Source: Stenopsyche tienmushanensis | Taxonomy: Eukaryota > Arthropoda > Insecta > Trichoptera > Stenopsychidae | Assembly: GCA_008973525.1 (NCBI GenBank) | Contig: WACJ01000530.1 | Location: 310,001 to 374,000, forward strand | Length of the DNA stretch: 64,000 nucleotides | Direction of reading: 5' to 3' | Shown: positions 25,001 through 34,225 of the stretch, in pieces | Layout of the letters: each line of letters begins with the position of its first letter | How positions within the stretch are numbered: the first letter of the stretch is position 1 | Position numbers and translations under genes: made by a program | Notes under the pieces: generated by a model | What the model was told of the DNA's origin: nothing | What the model saw: only the letters and a program-made list of their open reading frames with translations | Databases searched by the model: none

Positions 25001-27933
25001 CCGAGCCGAATCCGGGTCACGCAAAATGGATTTCGAGATTAGCTTTGGACATGATGGATTTAGCCAAAGAAGTTACGATCGACGGACAATCTGTGGTATG
25101 TAAAATAGACAATTGCGTCACAAAATCATATATAATACGTATTAAATATATTATAAATTTTACAGCGGATTACAATCGGGATACATTCCGGCGAAGTGGT
25201 GACCGGCGTGATTGGACATAGGATGCCACGCTACTGTCTATTCGGGAACACCGTGAATTTGACGAGCCGTTGTGAGACCACTGGAATTCCTGGAACCATC
25301 AACGTTTCAGAAGACACGTACAGGTATTCAGATTTATTCAGATACAATCAATCAATACACAAATCGATATATCTATGCAAGATCATAGGCAATGGTAGTT
25401 TTCTGATGCCGAACGGCAATTGGAAGTTCTCCCAGAGTCTCTGTCTGATGACACATCTGCATATGTGTTTCAATTCGGTCGGTTTTAAACCGGTTCTTGA
25501 AGACGGTATGAGATGATCTTCCATTATGTCTGAATATTTTTCTAGCATTATTCTTCTTTGGTAGTTATAGTCTGGTTCATAATGGAAGTCTTCGAATTCC
25601 TTCAAATCGACTGTCAATTTAACAGTGGGGATTGCTCTCAGTATGAGCCTCAAACATGTGACCAATTCATAGGGATATTTCCTGTTGGATTCCTTGAGGC
25701 GATCCAAGATCGTTTCGACGGCATTCGTTGAAGTATTATCGGGACTCAGACGTGCACCAAATCTCAACAAAATCATCAACATCTCTGATGCTCCCAATTG
25801 GACGACAACCCGTACTGGTGGAGATCTACCGCAGCTTTCCAGGGGAACATCGACGAATCGACATGTTTGAGAGCCATCTTTGTATTCAAGACCGGCATTT
25901 GTGGCATGATCCAAGAAGTAAACCAATGCATGGACGTTCTCTTCTTTATCTTTGAAATCCGACTTCCAACCGGCGATAAAATGTGGCGCTGTTGTACCAA
26001 AAATTGCACCTATAACAAACATTTAGCTTTTAATATCTACAACTTTGCTTTGTATATTCAGATAAATTTCAGACATAATTACCTAAGAACAGTCTTTCAA
26101 AAGTTTTTTCGCAATTGTATATTTCATCCAGCAAACTTGCCACAGTAAAATTATCTTGAAGACTCCAATCGAATGCCAATTTAATGGCAATATATAAAAC
26201 ATTATGATATTTCCCCATGAGACAGACCTGCCCATTTTCATTCTTTGAAGTTTCATGAAAACGCAATGCCGCTAAAACAAAATGTCTGCAAGACGATTCA
26301 TAATCGCAACCTTCATTTTCACCTATAAAAATATTTAGTTTATATTTAAATTATTAATAATATAAATGATTTGCTATATTAAAAGTGAGTCCAACCTTTT
26401 GCACATCCCGCGATAACAGTCCAAAAATATTGCACCAATTCGCGCCGTTTGGTCCTGTTCCACAGGCAATCCCTGTCCAAATTTTTGAAAATCGCGTCAA
26501 AATAACACTTCATAAAGACTTCCATAATTTTAAAATAGGATGTGAACTTAACACTACTAAAAAGTGACTGTCTTAAAAACAACCGACGCATTTCAAAGAA
26601 GCCCTACACGTTTCAAATTAACAGCATGTCCTTCTTCGCCATTAAAATTAAATCGGTATTTGTATATGAGGATGGCAAATTATAGCTATTTTTCTTATTA
26701 AACCCTATTTAAATTGGCAGACACAGTCAATTTTGCTTCTTTCTATTTAATAAATACAGATGTTTTTCTTTTTTTGTCGGCCATTTTGTTCAGTCAGAGT
26801 AAATTCTTCCGATGGAGAGATCGTCGCGCGCTTCCGTCATCTCTCGTCCATATATAAAAGATCTATTATAAATTAATTGTACTATATTTATATTAATTGA
26901 GAAAGTGCAAAAAATAAGTTAGCAAAGTTTTATCGCAATCGAATGAACGGTATGGCAGCGCATTAAATACGGACAAACAAACATTGATTTTTATATATTA
27001 GACTATGCTTATGTTCTTTGCAAAGTCATTAGCAATAAGTGAACGAAGTATCATTGCAATCTGATGAACGGTACGGCAGCGCATTTCGAACGAACAAAAC
27101 CCAATTCATGTTTTATATATTAGATAAATGTTGTAAATCCGACTTTCTGGATTTTTTGGGAGTTAAAATGTTGTTCAAAAAGAGGCGAAGCACGTTTTTG
27201 TTGTATTCGATCAAGGCATGTGATACCCATCCTATTCCATAGCACCCATCCTATTCATTTTGACGATGAATTTTAATTATGTATGCCCATTGATCTATAG
27301 GAATCCCACTCTTGGCGATTTTTTTTTTAAATAGTCCCTTTTTGAACAACATTTTAACTCTCAAGAAATCCAGAAATTCAGATTACAACATTTATCTAAT
27401 ATATAAAAATGAATTGGGTTTTGTTCGTTCGAAATGCGCTGCCATACCGTTCATCGGATTGCAATAAAACTTCGTCCATTTATTGCCAAAGATTGCGCGA
27501 GGAACATAGGCATAGTCTAATATATAAAAATCAAATATTTGTTTGTTCATATTTAATGCGCTGCCATACCGTTCGTCCGATTGCAATAAAACTTTATCAA
27601 CTTATTGTTTATACTTGCGAAAATGATATAAGCATAGTAAAAATAATGTCCAGCATAATAATTTTTAAATGCAAAAATAAATCATCCTATATTTTTAAGC
27701 TCTTCGAGGCCGGAAGCATTTTTACATAATGCGCAGGATTAGGGGAAACCTCATAAATTCAATAGCTTATAATGACGCCTGACTTTTGAATTTATTTATT
27801 TATTTTTAGATATTTGTGCATGGAAGACAACTACGATCCAGAATTTGTGCTGACGCATCGCGGTCCAGTGGTGATGAAGGGCAAATCGGAGCCGATGGAG
27901 ACTTGGTTCTTGGACAGAGCAACTACCAAATAA
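10776..27933 (+). CDS. Gycbeta100B: Soluble guanylate cyclase beta-1 subunit, complete, 14 coding exons
   Basis: This gene encodes the beta subunit of the nitric-oxide-activated heterodimeric cytosolic enzyme that turns GTP into cGMP. Coding exons read from the sequence: 10776-10778, 11039-11112, 13150-13250, 13529-13647, 13905-14057, 15891-16044, 16400-16554, 16625-16756, 16831-16913, 20459-20629, 22992-23229, 24958-25095, 25166-25323, 27810-27933. All borders are GT...AG, all phases join, and they sum to 1803 nt (600 residues plus TAA). Human beta-1 is about 619 residues, so the length is normal; there is no long C-terminal extension. Order of domains: H-NOX about 1-165, PAS-like about 205-345, coiled coil about 345-390, class III cyclase about 395-590. 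The beta-type sequence LFSG replaces the metal-binding LFSD of alpha subunits, so an alpha partner encoded elsewhere is needed for catalysis. Identity is near certain; exact UTR ends are not visible. Confidence 0.97.
11550..11990 (-). repeat. Palindrome-core interspersed repeat, two degenerate copies
   Basis: Core gatccgaaaagtggaccgat (11556) and gatctgagaaacggaccagt (11860), each followed by tggacacaca; between them the accompanying block gaatagcgggaccaataaac. The family is defined by an inverted CGGTCCG...CGGACCG core with a conserved flank; orientation here is reversed relative to 52215. Confidence 0.55.
12070..12414 (+). mobile_element. Helitron-like repeat with CTAG terminus, in cyclase intron 2
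   Basis: Two and a half tandem units of the pattern atatataaaaat, a (T)GTTTGTTCG stretch, gcgctgccataccg, gattgcaataaaac. It closes with gcagcaacgcgccggatacc and agCTAG followed by T at 12414-12415, the GC-rich hairpin plus CTAG|T end characteristic of Helitron-type elements. Non-autonomous: no Rep or helicase frame. Confidence 0.6.
12480..12750 (-). repeat. Palindrome-core interspersed repeat
   Basis: Has cccgaatagcgggattaata, cgttcatatc-like gttcgtcatatcaatgatcc, gaaaggcggaccagttggac and atttagggctttttgcgaca in the same order as at 11740-11990 and 57825. Confidence 0.55.
14594..15525 (-). mobile_element. LTR copy split by a TIR element, in cyclase intron 5
   Basis: 14594-14668 (hairpin plus the cctcctgcgc block) and 15391-15525 (caaccggcaacggtgcac through cattgcacct) are consecutive parts of the same LTR in the same orientation. 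A separate repeat of about 720 bases lies between, with tTCACTA on one side and gTCACCA on the other as a decayed target duplication. Confidence 0.7.
14669..15390 (-). mobile_element. TIR DNA element inserted in the LTR
   Basis: The ends are inverted: AATCCAATCCCGG at 14678 and, reversed, GGAATCCAAACCCG at 15386. The interior (about 14690-15210) matches 52380-52865 and 50415-50700 in the opposite orientation, including the palindrome TAGGCGACGCCTA and the block around gatgtatttaatacacctcg. No transposase frame is visible, so it is non-autonomous. Confidence 0.6.
16400..20629 (+). CDS. Gycbeta100B: Cyclase beta exons 7-10: PAS-like (HNOBA) region and coiled coil
   Basis: Residues 202-382. Exons 7-9 give the PAS-like dimerisation region, with [15 protein letters not shown] near residues 208-222 and [10 protein letters not shown] at the end of exon 9, both hallmark stretches of the family. 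Exon 10 gives [18 protein letters not shown] and then a heptad-rich helix ([19 protein letters not shown]...[11 protein letters not shown]), the signalling helix that couples haem state to the cyclase domain in the heterodimer. Exons 7-9 are packed within about 500 bases, whereas the intron after exon 9 is about 3.5 kb and hosts LINE, palindromic-repeat and LTR insertions. Confidence 0.95.
17150..17935 (-). mobile_element. Degenerate R1-like LINE fragment in cyclase intron 9
   Basis: Read on the - strand from 17907: [20 protein letters not shown], then [20 protein letters not shown] and [16 protein letters not shown], the conserved region following the YADD block of R1-like reverse transcriptases; 17540-17337 continues with [17 protein letters not shown]. 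The + strand begins ccttttttattcctgtggga, the reversed tail. Several frameshifts; not functional. Confidence 0.8.
18190..18290 (+). repeat. Palindrome-core interspersed repeat
   Basis: aatcggtccgcttttcggac then cgctgatatgacgaatgagc and gcgattggatgccatac, in cyclase intron 9. The core can pair with itself around the cttttc centre. Confidence 0.6.
19385..19645 (-). mobile_element. LTR copy in cyclase intron 9
   Basis: Contains, in order, tttattccacacgag, a GA-rich tract, the hairpin (CTGCAGGAGGG...CTTCCCGCAGCC), cctcctgcgcgtcactaccc, caaccggcaacggtgcac, gccacaagagatggcgctgt and cacctgaagagagacggaag. Like others it stops at the poly(A) signal on its own strand and lacks the U5-like part. Confidence 0.8.
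21365..21500 (+). repeat. Palindrome-core interspersed repeat
   Basis: Includes gtgatcatacagatcatag, the block ccctaaaagaggacggagtg, then aatcggtccgcttgtcggat. In cyclase intron 10. Confidence 0.55.
21745..22205 (+). repeat. Long ORF-less repeat, copy 1
   Basis: Matches 56600-57020 in the same orientation: aaatgttgatatttagtatg, gcgatctttattgaacataa, tcttcatcatggaagtctta, a run of AT-rich sequence and acgtttattatacacg. No open frame in either copy; nature unknown, probably a non-autonomous element. Confidence 0.6.
22992..27933 (+). CDS. Gycbeta100B: Cyclase beta exons 11-14: catalytic domain
   Basis: Residues 382-600. Exon 11 opens [19 protein letters not shown] and carries LFSG at 413-416, the non-metal-binding beta form. 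Exon 12 supplies the guanine-recognising Glu463 (VETVGDKYM). Exon 13 supplies Cys531 (second guanine contact), Asn538 and Arg542 (NTVNLTSR), the residues that bind substrate and stabilise the transition state from the beta side. Exon 14 ends the domain with [14 protein letters not shown] and WFLDRATTK before TAA. Two departures from vertebrate and fly beta-1 as I remember them are Glu419 where Gly is usual (SGIVGF) and Cys543 where Thr is usual (SRTETTG). Catalytic contacts themselves are intact. Confidence 0.95.
23660..23835 (+). repeat. Interspersed repeat in cyclase intron 11
   Basis: Includes agaaacacacagggtatgcg, gctcacgcccaaatcatttc and cagacggtatgcatcatatg. The same blocks occur reversed at 33455-33590, next to the minisatellite. 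Confidence 0.6.
24015..24210 (+). repeat. Palindrome-core interspersed repeat
   Basis: Carries aaccggaccgaattttggac, gcctcgcgatcgaacgccat and the downstream gttcatgaacggacctccgc also seen at 34215. Cyclase intron 11. Confidence 0.5.
25333..25338 (-). terminator. Poly(A) signal of the nested ASB17-like gene
   Basis: Read on the - strand this is AATAAA, starting about 10 bases after the TGA of the ASB17-like gene. Cleavage 10-25 bases further on would fall at or just inside cyclase exon 13 (ends 25323 on the other strand), so the two transcripts may overlap tail to exon by a few bases. Confidence 0.5.
25348..26591 (-). CDS. ASB17: Ankyrin repeat and SOCS-box protein, ASB17-like, nested in a cyclase intron
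   Basis: Three exons on the - strand, 26591-26396, 26322-26083 and 26009-25348, join in phase 1 at both borders (donors AAAG|gttgg and TTAG|gtaat; acceptors ttatag in both cases) to give 365 residues. Residues about 206-233 form a recognisable ankyrin-like helix pair ([19 protein letters not shown]). The last 47 residues (319-365) form a SOCS box with the ElonginBC-contacting pattern [19 protein letters not shown] and a Cul5-box-like LPLP. The stretch IPSSR..L.P.EL.H.CR..IR..L matches ASB17 as I remember it better than other ASB proteins. Such proteins are substrate receptors of Cullin-5 E3 ubiquitin ligases. The ATG at 26591 is the first in the open exon 1; it lies near the expected N-terminus but an upstream exon cannot be excluded. 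It sits wholly within the cyclase intron after exon 13. Confidence 0.8.
26895..27190 (-). repeat. Left arm of a large imperfect palindrome (Helitron-like unit)
   Basis: The same unit as at 12070, reversed, plus an extra 60 bases ending ggagttaaaatgttgttcaa. Pairs with 27340-27640, spacer about 150 bases. Lies in cyclase intron 13 downstream of the nested gene. Confidence 0.65.
27340..27640 (+). repeat. Right arm of a large imperfect palindrome (Helitron-like unit)
   Basis: Begins ttgaacaacattttaactct, the complement of the left arm end, and continues through gaattgggttttgttcgttc and two copies of gcgctgccataccgttc. The two arms could fold back over roughly 300 bases. Confidence 0.65.
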
Positions 27934-28191
27934 ATATTTTAAATTAATCTTCTAAAACCTATACTTATTTTTATCGGAAATGAAAACATTTTTATTTTAT
28001 AATTGTTTATTAATACTATTTAAAGATAAAAGCTTTAATTTTCGATTTTTAACTATACTATGTGTCACAAAATGTATTGAACGCATTATTGTAATAATTT
28101 ATGGTTGAGTTTAAAAGCTTGGGTTACGTTATTAAAATATTCTATTGAATGTTGTCGTTTAATAATAATTTATTCCATTACATGTTAGACC

Positions 28192-28215
28192 AATAAAGTG
28201 TATTGATGTAATAAA
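28192..28215 (+). terminator. Poly(A) signals of the cyclase beta gene
   Basis: Two AATAAA hexamers (28192-28197 and 28210-28215) lie about 260-280 bases after the TAA and are followed by a G/T-rich stretch (gcttgggtgttttatt), the expected layout for cleavage and polyadenylation. Another AATAAA overlaps the stop codon itself (27929-27934) but is less likely to be used alone. Confidence 0.6.
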
Positions 28216-28544
28216 GCTTGGGTGTTTTATTGCAGTGGTTGAAATTAAATTTTAATTTTTAATTCCCCCAATTTACCCTTAATGGCCCTTCGCCTCTAAA
28301 AACGATGACGGGGCGCCCTTTTAAATAATGCAAAAAAGTATAACGTTTTACGACGAGCGTCGTGGAAATAGCTTTATAGCTGTGGACTTACTACCTTTAT
28401 ATACCTATTGATATATTAAATTATTTAAACAGTGTTTTTCTTGTAAGAAAATGCTTCTAACGAGTACCCTTCTATAACGTCCATTTTGTATGCGGTGTAA
28501 TCAATGCCCCTTCGCGCGTGTTAGTCACTTATTAACAGACTAAA

Positions 28545-28990
28545 CAAAAGACAAAAAGTCCTAAAAGAATGGCCACAAAGTTTGTGTGTTAAACCGGTCC
28601 ACTTTTCGGAGCGTTGATATGACAAATGAGCGCCTCGCGATCGGACGCCATACCCGAACGTGTCTACAGAACGATTACGAACTTTCATTACAAAACGAAG
28701 TTGTAATTAGATGTGTTGTGTGCAGCGGTACGGACAGCGGACCAGTTGGACATAGACCTTGTGGCCACTTCGATCACGGAAGCTCCCCTCAGAGGCTAAC
28801 TTACATAGGTTACTCGGGCTAAATGGGATCTCTTTCTTACTGAAAGTTGAAGTTGAAAATGAATGTATCCTTGAAAACATGGATATTACATTCAGGTTTT
28901 GCATCTTGCTGTGCACTTTTGTTGTGCGGGCTGGCATAGTCCCGAATAGCGGGATCAATAAACAGCTCGAGTCCCCACGTATCTTTGTTT
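28545..28990 (+). repeat. Back-to-back palindrome-core repeats
   Basis: 28560-28670 is a forward copy (accggtccacttttcggagc, gcctcgcgatcggacgccat); 28730-28990 is a reverse one (agcggaccagttggacatag, ccgaatagcgggatcaataa). The pair begins about 330 bases after the cyclase poly(A) signals. Confidence 0.5.
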
Positions 28991-29144
28991 TAGATGTAAA
29001 ATGGACCCATTGTTTCATGCAAACCCGGCCCATCTTGCACACATCTTTCTCATATCCAAATTTTCAGTCAATATATGATGTGAGACAAAGGAATTTGCTC
29101 TTGATTTTATGTAAATAAGCCTCTAGGGGGGAGGGAGTGAAGTT

Positions 29145-29260
29145 TCCGTGATCATACCAAATGCCGCAAAAGCCCTAAAAGAGGACGAAGTGGCCAGAAA
29201 AGGTCTGTGTATCCAATCGGTCCGTTTTTCGGACCGCTGACACGACGAAATCTAAGAAAA
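29145..29260 (+). repeat. Palindrome-core interspersed repeat
   Basis: atgccgcaaaagccctaaaa, gaggacgaagtggccagaaa, then aatcggtccgtttttcggac. Short copy, ends within the tail of the core. Confidence 0.55.
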
Positions 29261-30439
29261 AAGCTTATGTAAAAAAACTGTGGTTCAAATTGCAATAAAA
29301 AATATTTGAATTTAGACAATTGATAATAATTGCCGCTAGATGTCATCCTTATCCTATTGTTTGATATCTATATTTTATAATTTTTTTAAAAAAATATTAT
29401 GCTTAATTGATCTATGATACATTTGATTTACAAACTCAATTAAATGAAACTAAATTTGCTTTAAATATAATTTACATTGGAAGCTTTCATGTGATCAATA
29501 TCAACGCCATCTGTGAACTTAAATTAAATTAATTTAATTTAATTTAAATCTATGGACATGTCAATATTTATTCATACATGGAAATGTCTCGATGTAATAT
29601 ATATTGAAATGAGATCTTCAATGATTGCTTTCTAGGTTCTTACTACGAGTAGGACGTGATCCCATCAGGGGGTGGTAAATCTACAACTCGTTTTTGCATA
29701 TTGCAATTTTCTATGCCAACAGAATAGGAAAACTTGGCACAAAGACAGTTGGGAAGAAAAATGAAAAGTATTGTTTTTATTTTAATACTTTGTGGGAGGC
29801 TCGATCCCCACCCACACTATGTAAATCGAGCCAAGGGTCCTATGCATTATTTATGGGGACGATTACCGATACCGACCCATCCTATATACAAATCATTACA
29901 AGAAGTACTCCCGCTGCTAAACAGATGTTTGCAATACTTGTCTTTGTTTCACAGAATATGAATGAATGGTAATGTCTTGTATAATTCGACACCGCGCCAT
30001 ATGGCATCGAAAACAATATCCATTTTTCTGAACTGACCCAGAAAATCGAAGATCCGGCGAGCTGGACCCGAGGACGATCTTAAATATTCAAACAAAACAG
30101 TTTCTTAATTGCTCGCATCCGAGCATAAAACATCAAGCGATTTAGAAAGCGAAATTGCTCATAAAAAATAACGAAATCAATAAATAATTCAGATTCTTTG
30201 GATGTTGTGGAAATCTCTGGTCACGAAAGCACCAACGATCAGTGGGAGTAGGAGGCTGTCGAACCTCCAAGGCCTTCCAGTGTTAAATTGGATTGAATAC
30301 ATTATCATTATAAAGTAAGCATATGGAAATACGGATTCCAGTTTGTGCACTTCTCATTTGCATAATCGCATCACAAAATCAAAGCAAACATTAAAATCCA
30401 ATAACCAAGCATCGCATCAAGGCATTATGACCGACGATC

Positions 30440-30620
30440 TACATCTTTATAAATTTGCAATTAGATGCGAGGCTCGTCCAGAAAGTCCAGTTGTGTATAG
30501 GATTCGATTGCGAGGCGCTTTTTCGATGTATCAGTAGTCCGAAATTCGGACCAATTGGACACAGAAATTTTATAGCCACTTTTTTCTAGTACTAGGGCAT
30601 TTAGGGCTATTTTAAAATTA
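30440..30620 (-). repeat. Palindrome-core interspersed repeat
   Basis: Reverse copy: ggattcgattgcgaggcgct, agtccgaaattcggaccaat, tggacacaga. A companion block (tggtcccgaatagaaggacc) lies at 30760. Confidence 0.5.
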
Positions 30621-31620
30621 AATTAGAATATTTAGTTAATTTCTCCCCGCGCTCAAAGATTAAGTGGCCGCAAAAATTGGACAATTAGCGTATCCTCGCG
30701 GACATGAAATTTTAAATTCACAGTTTTGCACCAAGCTATGTACGTTGCGAGCGGATTTGCATGGTCCCGAATAGAAGGACCAACATATGGCTCATATCAC
30801 TAACACGCCAAGCAAATTGGGAGTTGAGCTCTTGTAACCTTACTTTCTAGATGACCCTCGTACACGTTCATATAAAAATAAATTGCCATAATCATTGTGA
30901 CAGCTATTGTGCTATATATGCATTGCATTCTCATGATTGTAAACGTTTTTTGTCCAGGAAAATAAATAAAAACTATATAATTAGGATTGCGGCAACGCCT
31001 GATTGGAATATAATAAGCAATGAATGTGGTTTTTTTGCATAATTTGATTTATCGCTTTCAATTATGTCATACTTGTATGAAAATATGTCCGAAAAAATTG
31101 CGTGCGAAATAGCCATAATGAGATTGTATTTCAATATGGTCAAATTGATAGAAAACAATGAATTGGTTTTTATTTAATCAAAATTCAAACGCATTTAAAA
31201 ATTTTAAGTTTTTAATGCAAAGCAAGAAGTAACATTCTGAGTTGCGCAACGCGTAATTATTCGTTTTCATTTAAGCAGCCCTAGCATCATCTATTTTCAG
31301 GAGACTGTTTCTCGACTTTCAGACCTCCAAAAAAATTCGAAACTCTCCCCAAAATTTCACTTGGTTTCACTCTTTCGTTTACGAGAAAACGCGTTGCGCA
31401 ACGGAGGATGCTGCTTTAAATTTTGATACAATTAAAGCCACAAGATTTTTTCCTCTAAAACTTCAATTGCAAACATTAAAATGTTTGCACAGTATTTTAT
31501 GCAAACATTTTAACGTCAATTTCGAGCATCAATTTCAAGATGATCGAACACTTGTACGTTCAAATCCTCAAATGTCATTGATGTAAGAACGTATTGTAAT
31601 TTTTAAATATCAAATGCAGA

Positions 31621-31680
31621 AGATCTGACTTCATCGAGTTTGAATCTACCACCGACGAAGAAGTGAATGTCGTCATTCAA
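31621..31680 (+). CDS. Possible internal exon, unrecognised
   Basis: Between atcaaatgcag and a gtacat donor the frame reads RSDFIEFESTTDEEVNVVIQ, an acidic, protein-like stretch. It could belong with 30190-30250, which after acceptor aataattcag reads SLDVVEISGHESTNDQWE and stop, but the order (stop-bearing piece first) argues against one gene. No family recognised. Confidence 0.2.
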
Positions 31681-32504
31681 GTACATGCGGAAATTCATTG
31701 GATGAATCACTTGTGGGTTATTCTTTGTTTTTTTAAATGATTATGAAAGTCATTTTAAACATAAATTTCTCTGTACTTCTAAGAATATATCCTCAATGTA
31801 TTTCTTCGTATTTTTCTAAAAAAAATTGCATCATCAATAAATGTACGAGGGGAGTTCCAAAAGTGTCCGACTTGATATACAGGATGTTTGGCACATGAAC
31901 CAAAATATTTTTTTTTGAAAGTTTAGGGGATCTGAAAGTCTAGATAAAAACATTCAGTAGTGTCAGATCTGAAGATCGTACGAGCCACGGAATAGCGTAC
32001 GTCTTCAGACAAATAAATCCAACGGTGTCAGGTCGAGAGACCATGTAAGACCACGGAATAACTAGAACTACAGTTGAAATTTAAAATAAGTTATAGTATG
32101 TATATTACGAAGCAGAGATGGCCAATTTAAACATTTTTTAATAAATTTAATAAAAACATCTTAAATATAAAAAGTATTTTCTTAGTTCTGACCCTAGTAA
32201 ACTGGTACCTCTTCAAGTTTAAATCATATTGAATGATTTGTATAACATTTAAAATATCATTGAAAAAAGTATAAATTAGAATTATTTTAAAAAAAGTTTT
32301 TAGAAGTTGACATTTCTCATTCGTTTGCATATTTTTTGTGACTTTGGAATCTCAGAGCTTAAACTTTGGGTTCATTCACACTTGAAAAAAAAGGAATCAA
32401 AATAAGAGACTGAAAGGTATAATATAAGACATAATTGAATTAGTAATAACTTTACACATTGTATTAAACAGCGGGAATTTCTGTAATTTTTGGAGTTATT
32501 TATG

Positions 32505-33330
32505 GAACTACTGGAGTGATTTTAGTAATTTCTGAAAAGTCCTGGAGTAACTTATGAACCTACTGGAGTAACTTGTGAACCTACTGGAGTAATTTATGAA
32601 CCTACTGGAGTAACTTATGAACCTACTGGAGTAATTTATGAACCTACTGGAGTAACTTATGAACCTACTGGAGTAACTTGTGAACCTACTGGAGTAATTT
32701 ATGAACCTACTGGAGTAACTTATGAACCTACTGGAGTAACTTGTGAACCTACTGGAGTAATTTATAAAACTACTGGAGTCATTTATGAAAATACTGGAGT
32801 CATTTATGAACCTACTGGAGTAACTTATGAACCTACTGGAGTAACTTATGAACCTACTGGAGTAACTTATGAACCTACTGGAGTATTTTGTGAACCTACT
32901 GGAGTAATTTATGAACCTACTGGAGTAACTTATGAACCTACTGGAGTAATTTATGAACCTACTGGAGTAACTTATGAACCTACTGGAGTAACTTGTGAAC
33001 CTACTGGAGTAATTTATGAACCTACTGGAGTAACTTGTGAACCTACTGGAGTAATTTATGAACCTACTGGAGTAACTTATGAACCTACTGGAGTAACTTG
33101 TGAACCTACTGGAGTAATTTATAAAACTACTGGAGTCATTTATGAAAATACTGGAGTCATTTATGAACCTACTGGAGTAACTTATGAACCTACTGGAGTA
33201 ACTTATGAACCTACTGGAGTAACTTATGAACCTACTGGAGTAACTTATGAAACTACTGGAGTAATTTATGAAAATACTGGAATAATTTTTGAAATTACTG
33301 ATGTAGTTTATGAAATTACTGAAGTAATTT
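32505..33330 (+). repeat. 21-bp minisatellite, about 38 units
   Basis: Head-to-tail copies of GAACCTACTGGAGTAACTTAT with a handful of recurring variants (ACTTGT, ATTTAT, AAAACTACT, GAAAATACT, GTCATT). The core is nearly uniform and the edges decay over three or four units on each side. Because the unit is a multiple of three, one frame (EPTGVTY per unit) is open from 32529 to about 33396 with no initiator until the last codons. A 357-bp block (17 units) with the same pattern of variants appears twice, the AAAACTACT unit recurring at offset 357. I read this as a minisatellite, not a gene. Confidence 0.9.
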
Positions 33331-33454
33331 ATGAATTTTTTAGAATAACCTTTGGAATTCCCAAAGTAACTTATGAAATGTTTTGGAGTTATTTATGAAA
33401 TGTTATTATATTCGTCCCAAAGATTATGCGTATGCCGGCCTAGTGAGGTCTTTT

Positions 33455-33590
33455 TAGATTCACAATACTTTTCCATGTGATGCGTACCGTCTGGTAATAA
33501 ATGATTTGGGCGTGAGCACATACAGCTGTCTATGTGAGAAGCATGCACGCATACCCTGTGTGTTTCTGTTATTTGTTGATGTACCAGATC
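33455..33590 (-). repeat. Reverse copy of the repeat at 23660-23835
   Basis: Reads cttttccatgtgatgcgtac, tgatttgggcgtgagcacat and cataccctgtgtgtttctgt, the complement of the intron 11 copy over about 130 bases. It follows the end of the 21-bp array by only about 60 bases. Confidence 0.6.
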
Positions 33591-34069
33591 CTCCTGTCGG
33601 GCTCGTTTGAAATTGAAAAAAAAAGATATTCCTTAATTGCCTTTAAATATTGATTCATTTTTGCTATTTCTTTTATTTTCAATGACTTTCAAAAGAATGG
33701 CGTTAACAAAAAAATCCGCTAGCTTTTTGTAGGAGTTAAAATTGGGGCATAATGGAGTGAAAGCAGGTGGAAATATTAGCTGAACATTCGGAGAAAGATC
33801 GATTTGTGAAAGAAAAAAATGAAAAGGGATAAAAATAATGTCGAAAGAGGGAAGATAAAAACTCTGTACAAGTGGGTGCCACACAAACTGTCAGAAGGCT
33901 AAAATTGAGCCGCTTGGAAGTATTTTATTCGTTGATAAATTCAAATACTTAACAATAGTAGTTATTGACACTAAAATGAGTAGAAAAAATTGACAGTTTC
34001 CCTAGTCCCTTAGTTTGGACTAGTTTGAAAACAAAAATGCATACAAGATTTGAAATAAGTTATATTTAC

Positions 34070-34225
34070 TATATGTCCGCAAGGACACGCTCCTTCTCCG
34101 CTTCTCGCGGCCGCTTGCGCTCTGAGCCCTAAATGCCCTAAAATTTGAGGGAGTGGCCTATAAGATTTCCGTGTCCTAATCGGTCCGAATTTCGGATCAT
34201 TGACACAAAAAAACATGGTTTGCGT
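34070..34225 (+). repeat. Palindrome-core interspersed repeat
   Basis: Begins gtccgcaaggacacgctcct, then gcgctctgagccctaaatgc and aatcggtccgaatttcggat. The first block also closes the repeat at 23820-23870, linking the two families. Confidence 0.55.

Noticed and set aside
32505..33330. CRISPR-like array
   Set aside because: Units are contiguous 21-bp tandem copies with no unique spacers, and this is eukaryotic DNA.
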